DNA from: Allomesorhizobium camelthorni
GTDB lineage: Bacteria; Pseudomonadota; Alphaproteobacteria; Rhizobiales; Rhizobiaceae
Direction of reading: 5' to 3'
DNA length: 47,250 nt
Assembly (NCBI RefSeq): GCF_011045125.1
Contig: NZ_JAAKZF010000043.1
Coordinates: 1-47,250, forward strand
Below, one piece after another: positions 28,121 through 36,388 of this stretch. Numbering within the stretch: the stretch's first letter is position 1; every line of letters begins with the position of its first letter. Under the pieces are notes generated by a model. It made no database searches. It was not told the DNA's origin and saw only the letters and a program-made list of their open reading frames with translations. Position numbers and translations under genes: made by a program.

Positions 28121-28936
28121 TTAACCCTGGATTTCCCCAATCTTGAAATCACGCTTCATTTCATAGACTGTCTCGGGACCGAACCATTTCGTGAATAGGC
28201 CATCAGCTTCGCCTGAAGTATCGAGGTCGGTGAGAACCTTGTTTACCTCGGTCTTGAATGCGGTCTCGCCCTTGCGAATACCAAGGCCCCATGGCTCGAC
28301 GAAGACGGATTTCTCGATGATGCTCAACGGGGAAGATTCCTCTGCCTGCTTCCGCAGCTTGACGAGGATCAGTTCAGAGGCGCAGAAGCCGTCGACCTTG
28401 CCCTGCACCACGGCCAAAAATGCCGACGATGTGTCCTGGTACGTTACCGTCTCCGCATCTGGGATTTCGCGTTGGACTCCTTGAGCCGACGATGAACCTT
28501 TGAGCGCGCTTACTTTCTTGCCAGCAAGTTGCTCAAGAGCCGTGATGCCGGACTCCTCGGTAACCACCACCTTTTGTTGGCTGACGAAATAGGAGTGGCT
28601 GTAATCGATCTGCTGGGCGCGCTCCGCGGTCCAGCCCAGGTTGGCCGCGAGAATATCGACGCGTCCCTGCATGAGCTCGGGAATGCGGGCTTCCACGGAC
28701 ATGGGCTTCAATTCGAGCTTGACGCCGAGGTGGTCGGCAACCTTGCTGCACATGTCGACATCGTAACCCACGATCTCGCGCGTTTTCGGATCCTGGAAGC
28801 TGAATGGCTCGGCGGTACCCAATGTGCCACAGACTAGGGTGCCGCGTTCCTTGATGTCAGCCAGCTGGTCGGCGCGAGCTGTCGTGGTGGCGGCCGCTAG
28901 AGCGACGCCAATCGTTAGAATATGCGTCAGTTTCAT
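28121..28936 (-). CDS. polar amino-acid ABC transporter, periplasmic binding protein (second system)
   Basis: A 271-residue family 3 solute-binding protein. Signal peptide MKLTHILTIGVALAAATTTA, mature part from about RADQLADIKERGTLVCG. EIVGYDVDMCSKVADHLGV and FLAVVQGKVDGFCASELIL are family-like. GGAGGAGAAGG precedes the ATG, so it should be well translated. The gene lies between the aminotransferase (25 bases upstream) and the permeases. A ligand of the glutamate/aspartate kind is suggested by the permease type and the enzymes upstream, not by a visible binding residue. Confidence 0.87.
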   Translation of the reverse strand: MKLTHILTIGVALAAATTTARADQLADIKERGTLVCGTLGTAEPFSFQDPKTREIVGYDVDMCSKVADHLGVKLELKPMSVEARIPELMQGRVDILAANLGWTAERAQQIDYSHSYFVSQQKVVVTEESGITALEQLAGKKVSALKGSSSAQGVQREIPDAETVTYQDTSSAFLAVVQGKVDGFCASELILVKLRKQAEESSPLSIIEKSVFVEPWGLGIRKGETAFKTEVNKVLTDLDTSGEADGLFTKWFGPETVYEMKRDFKIGEIQG

Positions 28937-28961
28937 AACCTTCTCCTCCGGTTTTTCTCAC

Positions 28962-30182
28962 TTAGTTGAGTGCCGCGCATGATCTCGCCAGGCGAGCGCA
29001 GGCTTCATCGATTTTGTCGATGGAGGTGGCGATGGAAAGCCGCAGATAGGGCGACAAGCCATAGGCGGCTCCATCCACCGTGGCCACTCCGGCAGCATCG
29101 AGGAAGTACATAACGACGTCGAAATCGGTGGCCAGAATCCTGCCTTCAAGCGTCTTCTTGCCAATCAGGCCTGCGCAGGATGGATATACGTAGAAAGCTC
29201 CGTCCGGCGTTTGGCAACTCAAGCCTGAAACCCGATTCAAGAGTTCGACGGCGCGATCACGCCGCTGGCGATAGGCTGCGAGCGCCTCCGCAACGAAATC
29301 TTGGGGACCGTTCAGTGCAGCTACTGCGGCTGCCTGGCTGAGAGACGATACGCATGAGGTCGATTGAGATTGGATGGTATTCATAGCTGCTATTAAAGCG
29401 CGTGGACCCGCGCCGTAGCCAATCCGAAACCCGGTCATGGCGTAGGTCTTTGAGACGCCGTTCACGAGGAGAGTTCGGCCGCCGAGCTCTGGCTCGAGTG
29501 CCGTTGGACAAACAGGCGCGCCACCATCAAACCGAATTTGGTCGTAGATGTCGTCTGTCATCAAGGCGATCTGCGGATACCGTAGGAGCATCTTGATCAA
29601 TGCGCGCATCTCGCCTTCGGAATAGAACGCGCCTGTCGGATTGCACGGTGAGTTCAGAATCACCCATCGTGTCTTGGGAGTCACAGCTTTCTCTAGCGCT
29701 TCCGCTGTGAGCTTGAATCCGGCGGTCTCGCCGCATGGAACAACGACTGGTGTGCCATCGCACGCAAGGACCATATCGGGATAGGAGACCCAATACGGGG
29801 CTGGAATGATGACCTCGTCTCCCTCGCCGACGGTGGCTGCGAGGGCATTGTAGATCACTTGCTTGGCCCCGCAGCCCACCGCGATCTGGTCAAGCTCGTA
29901 ACGAACGCCGTATTCGCGGGCCAATTTGGCAACGATGGCCTTTCGCAGCGTGATGGTTCCGTTCACAGGCGTGTAGCGAGTCTCGCCTGCAGCTAGGGCT
30001 GCGGCGACGGCCTCGGAGATGTGTTTCGGCGTGTCGAAATCCGGTTCCCCGGCAGTGAGGTCGATAATGTCCCGGCCCTCCGCCTGCAGCCGCCGCGCAC
30101 GGTCCCGCGCCACCATGCTGGCGGAAGGCTTGATACGGCGGACCCGCGCTGAGAGGGCGATGGAGCCTTCGGCTGGGGTCAC
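28962..30182 (-). CDS. class I PLP-dependent aminotransferase
   Basis: A 406-residue fold-type I aminotransferase of the AspC/Iγ group. It has DLTAGEPDFDTPKHI near the N-terminus, the substrate/phosphate region NSPCNPTGAFYSEGEM, and the PLP lysine in NGVSKTYAMTGFRIGYG. It would move the amino group of the imported amino acid to a 2-oxo acid. Its ATG overlaps the stop of the RraA-like gene (ATGA), so the two are co-translated. Placed between an aldolase and an amino-acid importer, it probably makes the keto acid that the aldolase splits. Intact. Confidence 0.87.
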   Translation of the reverse strand: MTPAEGSIALSARVRRIKPSASMVARDRARRLQAEGRDIIDLTAGEPDFDTPKHISEAVAAALAAGETRYTPVNGTITLRKAIVAKLAREYGVRYELDQIAVGCGAKQVIYNALAATVGEGDEVIIPAPYWVSYPDMVLACDGTPVVVPCGETAGFKLTAEALEKAVTPKTRWVILNSPCNPTGAFYSEGEMRALIKMLLRYPQIALMTDDIYDQIRFDGGAPVCPTALEPELGGRTLLVNGVSKTYAMTGFRIGYGAGPRALIAAMNTIQSQSTSCVSSLSQAAAVAALNGPQDFVAEALAAYRQRRDRAVELLNRVSGLSCQTPDGAFYVYPSCAGLIGKKTLEGRILATDFDVVMYFLDAAGVATVDGAAYGLSPYLRLSIATSIDKIDEACARLARSCAALN

Positions 30183-30847
30183 TGGCTGCTCACCTTGGAA
30201 AGTCCGTGCGCTCCGATATAAGAGTTGTCGAAGCGCCCCTCTCGAATTGCTTTCAAGGCATCGGCTTCCCGTTCTTCCTGCTGGCGGACAAGTGCATGCA
30301 GTTCTTCGGCGATCGAAGGAGGGAAGGCTACTACGCCGTCGTTGTCGCCGAGAACGATGTCTCCCGGCATAACCACCATGCCGTCAATATTCACAGGAAC
30401 GTTGATTTCGCCAGGCCCGGACTTGTACGGACCTCGGTGAGTGACACCGCGGGCGAAACAGGGAAAATCGCCATCTCGGAAAGCAGCCACGTCTCGGATC
30501 GCGCCATCAATGACGAAACCAGCGACGCCCATGGCCCTGGCGCGCGCCATCATGATCTCGCCCACGAGCGCCTGTTCCACATTGCCACCGCCGTCCACCA
30601 CCAGCACATCGCCGGGTCTCAAAATCTCATAGGCTTTGTGAAGCGTCATGTTGTCCCCGGGGCGGGTCTTGACCGTTACGGCGGTCCCCACGAGGACTCC
30701 CGCCCCAAAGGACTTAAGTCCGCGCGTGCCATGGAGGCGATTCATGTTGTCAGATACGACAGCTACAGCGACGCCGCGGAAGCTATCTAACAGGTTCTGC
30801 GGGACGGTAGGGGAGGACGGATAGGAGCGGTGACCTGGTATGGGCAT
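30179..30847 (-). CDS. RraA family protein, 4-hydroxy-4-methyl-2-oxoglutarate aldolase-like
   Basis: About 222 residues from the ATG at 30847; a GTG-started longer frame to 30955 also exists and I see no clear ribosome site for either, so the start is uncertain. The family core is full: VAVAVVSDNMNRLHG, RPGDVLVVDGGGNVEQALVG and GVAGFVIDGAIRDVAAF, with the conserved Arg-Asp pair of HMG aldolases. That enzyme splits 4-hydroxy-4-methyl-2-oxoglutarate into two pyruvates and can decarboxylate oxaloacetate. RNase E inhibition is the other role in this fold. It is the first gene of the operon, divergent from the LysR gene, which supports a catabolic enzyme. Confidence 0.75.
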   Translation of the reverse strand: MPIPGHRSYPSSPTVPQNLLDSFRGVAVAVVSDNMNRLHGTRGLKSFGAGVLVGTAVTVKTRPGDNMTLHKAYEILRPGDVLVVDGGGNVEQALVGEIMMARARAMGVAGFVIDGAIRDVAAFRDGDFPCFARGVTHRGPYKSGPGEINVPVNIDGMVVMPGDIVLGDNDGVVAFPPSIAEELHALVRQQEEREADALKAIREGRFDNSYIGAHGLSKVSSQ

Positions 30848-30966
30848 GGGGTCCGACAGCTTTAATGGGCTCTGGTATCTCGACTTCGGAGCGTAAGGAG
30901 TTGCCCAAATGAAAGAAAGTGAATAACCTTCACGATCTGCATCGCTTTTATTCACGTTAGGCTTGG

Positions 30967-31872
30967 ATGATCACGCTGAAGCAGGCCGAGGCCTTCTATT
31001 GGATCGCAATGCTGGGCAGCGTGGTCGAAGCGGCTGTACGATTAAATCTCGCGCAATCAACCTTGTCCAAACGCGTTGCTGAACTCGAAACCTTCCTTGG
31101 GGCGGCCCTTTTTGATCGAAACAACCGGGCTGTCAGGCTAACCCGCGTCGGCGAGAACCTTGTTCCCATCGCAGCCGATCTCTTAAAGCTGGAGGTGAGG
31201 TTTCGTGAAACCGCGACCGGTCCCCGTGCTTTCAGCGGTCCTTTTCGTTTCGGCGTGACCGAGCTCATTGCCCTGACATGGCTTCCGAAACTTATCGTGG
31301 CGATGAAGGACGCGTATCCGAAGCTAGTTCCAGAACCCGAAGTCGATGCGAGTGTGTCGCTTTTTGATAAACTTGCCGAGCGCCGCCTCGATCTTGCGGT
31401 CGGGCTCGATCCCCCATCAACCGACTCATTCCGGTCTGTGCCTCTGGACAGCGTAAAGCTGCAATGGATGTGCGCCCCCGGTGCTGGGCCGCCTGAAGCC
31501 GACATTGTCCCGCTTTCGGAGTTGGCACGTTATCCGGTCCTCACACAGGGTGAGGGGTCAGGTTTGCAGAAGCTCGTGATCGACCGATTGCACGGAAATG
31601 GCATCACCTTCGATCGAATCGTGAAGTGCAATAGCCTAAGCGTGCTGGCGGCGCTCGCAGCGGCTGGCTTGGGTATCACATTCTTGAACGAACATTATTC
31701 TCAGGCCGAGCTCAGAAGCGGGCGGTTACGAATAATTCGAACGATGCCGGAAATACCGCCGATCCAGTATTTCGCCGTCTACCGCACAGACGCGCTGGAT
31801 CCACTCGCCGACCGGATTTCGCAGATTGCAAAACTATGCTGTGATTTTTCGAACGCCGCAAATTCTGGGTGA
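30967..31872 (+). CDS. LysR-family regulator, divergent from the aldolase operon
   Basis: A 301-residue LysR protein: winged helix-turn-helix (residues 1-60, MITLKQAEAFYWIAMLGSVV, QSTLSKRVAELE) and a two-lobed substrate-binding domain (about 88-295). It starts 119 bases from the likely RraA start on the opposite strand, the usual layout for a LysR regulator that controls its neighbour. The inducer is probably the imported amino acid or its keto acid. Intact. Confidence 0.88.
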   Translation: MITLKQAEAFYWIAMLGSVVEAAVRLNLAQSTLSKRVAELETFLGAALFDRNNRAVRLTRVGENLVPIAADLLKLEVRFRETATGPRAFSGPFRFGVTELIALTWLPKLIVAMKDAYPKLVPEPEVDASVSLFDKLAERRLDLAVGLDPPSTDSFRSVPLDSVKLQWMCAPGAGPPEADIVPLSELARYPVLTQGEGSGLQKLVIDRLHGNGITFDRIVKCNSLSVLAALAAAGLGITFLNEHYSQAELRSGRLRIIRTMPEIPPIQYFAVYRTDALDPLADRISQIAKLCCDFSNAANSG

Positions 31873-32007
31873 AACCAAACGCCGACCCGTATCGATTTTC
31901 ATTGCTGCAGCGTGCTGATGCACTCACCGTAAAATGTCTGCGTGTCCGAACCTGGAGCGCTGACTGAGACGTCGGACCCGACGCAAGTTCTCGCGCGCCT
32001 CGTGCCA

Positions 32008-32148
32008 GGTCCTCGGCTTCTCCCATTCCATCAGCAATGCGTAAGGGATGCACCTATAGCGCGCCTCCTTTTCGGCGTTGCCCCCAAGGGGTGGCGGCTC
32101 GTCGAAATGGCGGAGGATCATGCCTTGAGCAAGCAGCAGCGACATGTA
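32008..32148 (-). pseudogene. fragment of a SAM methyltransferase, copy of the gene at 45358-46066
   Basis: Translates to YMSLLLAQGMILRHFDEPPP and onward to ALLMEWEKPRT. By eye the 141 bases differ from 45924-46063 or so at about nine positions. Outside these limits the two loci share nothing, so only the C-terminal piece was copied or kept. Most differences are silent, which suggests the copies diverged while both were still coding, or come from different strains. Confidence 0.75.
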
Positions 32149-32258
32149 GGGGCTAACAACTGCGATCGGGTGAGGGCAGGTTCTACGCGCCGGAACCATT
32201 GCTATGCAATCGGAGGCTGTTTTGCTACCGTCACTGCTGGTTGCGTCAACTGAAAAGG

Positions 32259-32948
32259 ATGGAACGCGTGTCCGGTTCCCGACAAAGAGAATGGCTGACA
32301 GACATTCTCGAAAGCGCTCCGTCGATCATTTTTCTCGTTCTGTGGCGAAGCGACGTGGATATGGAGATGGCAGGCTGGCTTGGCGTCGGGCTCGCCGCCA
32401 TTGTGCTGATTGGCTTCCGCCTCTCTCGGGTGCACTTCAACCCGATCCTGCTCGGCATCAACGTCCACCTGTTGATCATCACGCCGCTGATAGTGACGGT
32501 CTCCCAGATGGGAGCACTGGATCTTGCACGTGCGCTGACTGCTGCTTCGGAACGCGGTGTGCTCGTGACGGTGTTCATCGTCGGTTGCGCTCTCACCGCC
32601 TTCTCCCGACGGGGCTTCATCGGCACCGATGATCTGCCGGACTCAAGCCGCTGGGGCTACTCGCTTATCCTTTTGGTGGCCTCGGCCGCGGCTATAATTT
32701 GGGCATTCACCTACACGGGTAACACGCTGCTCGCGATCGCCGTACCGATGATGGGTCTGTTCGGATTGCGCCGATTGCTTGTCGCGCGCTGGCTCGACCG
32801 CTCCATCGGACCGATAGCAGCCTTGCAATTGGTGCCAGTTCCGCATTCGCCGCTGAGCCCGCCGGCGACATCTATTAGGCTTTATTGCGGTCGAACCGTC
32901 GGATGCTGGCAACGCGAAAGAATGACGCACAGACGTCATTTAACATGA
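32259..32948 (+). CDS. predicted membrane protein, unknown function
   Basis: About 229 residues from the ATG at 32259 (GAAAAGG just upstream). Five or six hydrophobic segments, for example ILESAPSIIFLVLWR, WLGVGLAAIVLIGF and SLILLVASAAAIIWAFTY. The last 30 residues (RLYCGRTVGCWQRERMTHRR) look unlike the rest, so the C-terminus may have been replaced. No family recognised. Confidence 0.55.
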   Translation: MERVSGSRQREWLTDILESAPSIIFLVLWRSDVDMEMAGWLGVGLAAIVLIGFRLSRVHFNPILLGINVHLLIITPLIVTVSQMGALDLARALTAASERGVLVTVFIVGCALTAFSRRGFIGTDDLPDSSRWGYSLILLVASAAAIIWAFTYTGNTLLAIAVPMMGLFGLRRLLVARWLDRSIGPIAALQLVPVPHSPLSPPATSIRLYCGRTVGCWQRERMTHRRHLT

Positions 32949-33075
32949 TCTAAAGCGGCGCGTTCGCCCGCCCGTTGAACGGGCGTGCTTCTGGCCAGAA
33001 CGGCAATTCCCGGTATTTGGTTGAAAAGGGCCGACGACCGCGCGATTCTACTCTGGACTGATTTCCATCTCGGAG

Positions 33076-33615
33076 ATGCGTGTGGAGCGGTATGGCGGCG
33101 GAGCGATCTCGGTCTCGGATTACGATCCGGCATGGCCCGAGATGTTCGAGCAAGAACGGGCGAGGCTGCAATCCGTTCTCGGCACCCCTATCCTTACAAT
33201 TGAACACATGGGAAGCACGGCGGTGCCCGGGTTAGCAGCCAAACCGATCATCGATCTGCTGGTCGGCGTTCGCCAACTGACCGAGGTGCGGTCTCACTGC
33301 ATCGAGCAGCTTCAGGCATTGGGTTACACCTATATCCCGCAATACGAGTCGTGGTTACCTGATGAGCTATTTTTTCGAAAGGGAGTTCCCGGCCCCTGGA
33401 CGCACCACGTCCACGTCATGGAACTCTCCAATCCGCGTTGGGAAGCCTTTTTGTCGTTTCGGGATTACCTGCGCGCCCACCCAGACGCAGCGAGCGAATA
33501 CGGGGATCTGAAGAGGTCCCTCGCGGTTGCGTTCAAAGATGACATCGTCGGCTATCGCAATGCCAAACATGATTTCGTAGTCGCGGCGCTGCGCAAGAGG
33601 CGAGAAGATGAGTGA
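33076..33615 (+). CDS. GrpB/UPF0157 family protein
   Basis: A 179-residue GrpB-family protein, which has a nucleotidyltransferase-like fold. IEHMGSTAVPGLAAKPIIDL is the family hallmark (GS and DhD motif), and WTHHVHVMELSNPRWEAFL follows. Role unproven; many are annotated as coenzyme or nucleotide-binding. Its end overlaps the HIT gene start by eight bases, so the two are coupled. Confidence 0.85.
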   Translation: MRVERYGGGAISVSDYDPAWPEMFEQERARLQSVLGTPILTIEHMGSTAVPGLAAKPIIDLLVGVRQLTEVRSHCIEQLQALGYTYIPQYESWLPDELFFRKGVPGPWTHHVHVMELSNPRWEAFLSFRDYLRAHPDAASEYGDLKRSLAVAFKDDIVGYRNAKHDFVVAALRKRREDE

Positions 33616-34057
33616 CAATAACACTGATGCGCTAGTCCCGTGCCTCTTCTGCGAGGTGGCTCGGAGCAAGATTAGGACCAATGTCGTTTTCGAGAACGAT
33701 CGCTTGTTGGCCTTTCTCGACATTGCGCCGATTCGCCGAGGCCATGTTCAAATCGTGCCACGCGAACATTTTGTTCACTTCGACGACCTTCCCCCTGATC
33801 TCGCGAGCGAGGTCATTGAATTGGGGCAGAAGATCGCGCGGGCTCAGAAACGGCTCTATGGCGTTGAGCGCGTCGCTTTTCTCTTTACAGGTGGCGACGT
33901 GCCACACGCTCACGCTCATGTCGTGCCAATGGTCGAAAAGACCGACATAACTTCGCGACGGTATATCAAAGAGGAAACGCTGACTTTCGCCGCGCTCCCG
34001 AATCCTGGCGTGGAAGAACTCGAAAGCGTTGCGGCGGAGCTGAGAAGCGCGCTGTAA
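33608..34057 (+). CDS. HIT-family nucleotide hydrolase
   Basis: A 149-residue histidine-triad protein. Zinc-type CLFCEVARSK at the start and the active HAHAHVV motif (in VPHAHAHVVPM) are present, as is FLDIAPIRRGHVQIVPREHF. Such enzymes hydrolyse dinucleotides or nucleoside phosphoramidates. The gene overlaps the GrpB gene and is followed 51 bases later by a GNAT gene, so the three may form one unit. Intact. Confidence 0.88.
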   Translation: MSDNNTDALVPCLFCEVARSKIRTNVVFENDRLLAFLDIAPIRRGHVQIVPREHFVHFDDLPPDLASEVIELGQKIARAQKRLYGVERVAFLFTGGDVPHAHAHVVPMVEKTDITSRRYIKEETLTFAALPNPGVEELESVAAELRSAL

Positions 34058-34108
34058 CGTCCGCTCGATTGCGGACATGGGCTGCGACATCTAATCTGGA
34101 GAGCTACG

Positions 34109-34666
34109 ATGCATGACGAAGGCTTCGCCTTTAACGTGCGCCCGGAAGTGGAGACTGATCGTCCGCACATTCGAGACGTACATTCAGCGGCCTTTGGCGA
34201 TGACCAGGTGCCGAATTTAGTAGACGCGCTGCGATCCGCCTCGGCTCCAACCGCACCGATGTCCTACGTGGCTGTCAGGGACAATCGCATCATCGGTCAC
34301 ATCATGATGAGCGCCGGAAGGCTGGACGCGCCGCGGCAAATTGTGAACGTGCTCGTGCTCTCGCCCCTGGGTGTGCTACCAGAGTTTCAAAAACGAGGTA
34401 TCGGAACGGCGCTGGTCAAAAACGCCATCGAAGCTGCCGAACAGCGGGGAGAGCCTCTCGTCTTCCTTGAGGGGTCGCCGCGTTTCTACGGGTTGCGCGG
34501 TTTCGAGCGAGCTTCCGAGACAGGGTTCCGAACGCCATCGCTCCGAATCCCCGACCAGGCTTTCCAGGTCGCGCGGCTCTCATCCTACGAACTTTGGATG
34601 ACAGGAACGCTCGTGTACTCCGACCCTTTCTGGGCGTTGGACTGCGTTGGCCTGCGCGATGTCTGA
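34109..34666 (+). CDS. GNAT-family N-acetyltransferase
   Basis: A 185-residue acetyltransferase of the YhbS-like group. The acetyl-CoA loop is VLPEFQKRGIGTALVKNAIE, and LVFLEGSPRFYGLRGFE is the usual C-terminal strand. It would acetylate a small molecule or protein amine; the target cannot be read from the sequence. A ribosome site (GGAGAGC) precedes the ATG. Confidence 0.85.
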   Translation: MHDEGFAFNVRPEVETDRPHIRDVHSAAFGDDQVPNLVDALRSASAPTAPMSYVAVRDNRIIGHIMMSAGRLDAPRQIVNVLVLSPLGVLPEFQKRGIGTALVKNAIEAAEQRGEPLVFLEGSPRFYGLRGFERASETGFRTPSLRIPDQAFQVARLSSYELWMTGTLVYSDPFWALDCVGLRDV

Positions 34667-34955
34667 AACTCCCTACAGCCGTCACTTTAGCATCGTCTTA
34701 ATATCAGCCCCGGCCATGAGTCCCATGTAGAGACAAGATGGGCGCGGTTCAAAACCGGAAAAGGCGGTTCATCGTCAGCAAAGTAACTCATTGAACTAAA
34801 CAGTATTTTCTATCGACATAGCGTTTCGCTCCGCTACCGAAAAGCCTCATTCTGCGACCGGAAATTGCGATTCAAACGGCGGCTATGAACTCCGGCTTAG
34901 AACCGAAATCGGCCTCCGGTGCCAGGCTCGGCCGTGCGCAAGGACTCCGGAGGAC

Positions 34956-35678
34956 TCAGGCGACCGCCAGCACGCGTCCGGTGTCGTGCTGGCGAACATA
35001 ATCCACTCGGGCTCCATTCCAGTGATAGCTGTAATGCCGCCCCTGGACCGGGACCGGGAGGACGTCCGGCCAAAAGATGCCGATGCACCATCTTCCCGGC
35101 ATCCGGACGCTGCCCCACACGAGACCGTCGCTTCCTGCCGCTCGCAGGCGGCTTCCTTCGATCTGTGAGGCAGTGTAGTCGTCTGGGTGGAGCACGTCCG
35201 GCACGGCGCTGACGTCATCGAGGTCCCGGTCGATGCTGCCGATCAGGACACGGAAGTCCGCCGTCCAGCCGGAGTCCTCGAATGTAGCACGCATGAATTT
35301 CCCGTGGTGATGAATGGTCTCGGCGAGCGCCACCTCCTCGCTGTCGCCTGCGTAATAAATGCCGTAACTGCCATCGCTGAAGCGTCCCGACCGCATGGTC
35401 GAGCAGTGCACGAAGGGTGCCATGACGAAGCTCGCGCCAGGACCAGAAACCCGTCGGGCGGCCGGAACCTTGCCGAGATCGCCGACTCCAAGCCGAATGC
35501 GTGGATTTGTCTTTGCCTCGACTGCGACAAGGGCCTCCCAATCCCTCGGGTCTGCGATGTCCTCGAAAAGATTAACAGGAGGATGAATCGAGCGGATGAT
35601 GCGGTAAGTCCGGTGCCAGTGAATGCGGCGGCGGACCGCAGGCCCGTTTACCACGCGCCACGCTCCGCATCGATCCAT
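34956..35678 (-). CDS. RES-domain toxin
   Basis: A 240-residue RES-family protein. RES toxins (the name comes from conserved Arg, Glu, Ser) degrade NAD+ and stop growth. HWHRTYRII near residue 20, GSYGIYYAGDSEEVALAET and GLVWGSVRMPG carry the conserved Arg, Tyr/Glu and Ser. It overlaps the end of the antitoxin gene by 31 bases, the usual order of RES-Xre modules (antitoxin first). The start at 35678 is the furthest in frame; a later one is possible. Intact. Confidence 0.85.
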   Translation of the reverse strand: MDRCGAWRVVNGPAVRRRIHWHRTYRIIRSIHPPVNLFEDIADPRDWEALVAVEAKTNPRIRLGVGDLGKVPAARRVSGPGASFVMAPFVHCSTMRSGRFSDGSYGIYYAGDSEEVALAETIHHHGKFMRATFEDSGWTADFRVLIGSIDRDLDDVSAVPDVLHPDDYTASQIEGSRLRAAGSDGLVWGSVRMPGRWCIGIFWPDVLPVPVQGRHYSYHWNGARVDYVRQHDTGRVLAVA

Positions 35679-36061
35679 TCACGCAGTTCCGATAGATCGG
35701 ACATCTCTCCCCGGAGCATCAGGTCGAGGGCCGATCGGCCTCCGAAGGCACTGTTCGGCTTGCGGATCCAAGCATACCCGCGGGCCGGATCCTTGAACAG
35801 GTAACGCAGACCTTTGTGGATGCCCATCAGGTGAGCCATCCGCATTCTCAGGTCGCGGTCGATCCTGCCGATATTCCCGTCTTTCCAGCGCGCCCAGGTT
35901 CGGGAGGACATGCCACCCAGAAGAGTGCAAGCCTCGGCATCGCTCAGGTTCCAGACCTTGAACAAGTTGACCGTGGTGCGCGCCAGAGCCCCCGCTTCCT
36001 CGTCGGTGATGAGAGTTGTGCCAGCGGCAGCGGGAGTATTGACAATTTGCTGTAGCAGCAT
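35648..36061 (-). CDS. Xre/MbcA/ParS-type antitoxin for the RES toxin
   Basis: A 137-residue protein starting MLLQQIVNTPAAAG. The ATG at 36061 was chosen over 36088 because GAGGACGGGA lies just upstream. It has an N-terminal Xre-like DNA-binding part (LSDAEACTLLGGMSSRTWAR) and a C-terminal toxin-binding part of the MbcA/ParS/Xre type (LMGIHKGLRYLFKDPARGYA, then RSALDLMLRG). It neutralises the RES toxin and probably represses the operon. Intact and co-translated with the toxin. Confidence 0.85.
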   Translation of the reverse strand: MLLQQIVNTPAAAGTTLITDEEAGALARTTVNLFKVWNLSDAEACTLLGGMSSRTWARWKDGNIGRIDRDLRMRMAHLMGIHKGLRYLFKDPARGYAWIRKPNSAFGGRSALDLMLRGEMSDLSELREWIDAERGAW

Positions 36062-36083
36062 TCCCGTCCTCGCATTTGGCAGA

Positions 36084-36111
36084 AACATAGCATATCCATG
36101 CCATTTGACAA
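36084..36111 (-). promoter_or_regulatory. promoter of the RES-Xre operon with palindromic spacer
   Basis: On the minus strand TTGTCA (36106-36111) and TATGTT (36084-36089) are separated by 16 bases. The spacer holds GGCATGGATATGCT, an imperfect palindrome, which would suit an antitoxin operator. It lies 23 bases upstream of the chosen antitoxin ATG. Confidence 0.45.
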
Positions 36112-36156
36112 GGCCGCGCTACAAGGTCCCCGACGAGAGCAGCCGCACGCTACAGG

Positions 36157-36330
36157 TCATGCTGCTACTCCTCGTGAAGCCGACTTCCGCCGCTCGAACA
36201 CGTCTTTGGCGGCAAAGAGACCGTTAAGCGCCGCCGGAAAGCCCGCATAGACCGCCATCTGCATCAGGATCTCGACAATTTCCTCTTGGCTGAGCCCGAC
36301 GTTCAAGCCGGCTTCGATATGGACGTGGGG
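36157..36330 (-). pseudogene. C-terminal fragment of a carboxymuconolactone decarboxylase family protein
   Basis: Reads [20 protein letters not shown] then [20 protein letters not shown], the usual C-terminal helices of this family (AhpD-like fold, beta-ketoadipate pathway or peroxide defence). Upstream of PHVHIE (about 36330) the frame is antisense to the histidine kinase, so the N-terminal half and the catalytic Cys-x-x-Cys or similar residues are gone. Confidence 0.65.
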
Positions 36331-36388
36331 CCGGTCTTCGAAGCCATAGCGGAAAACGCAGCAAGGCTGTGCGAGGCAGAGTTCTGCT

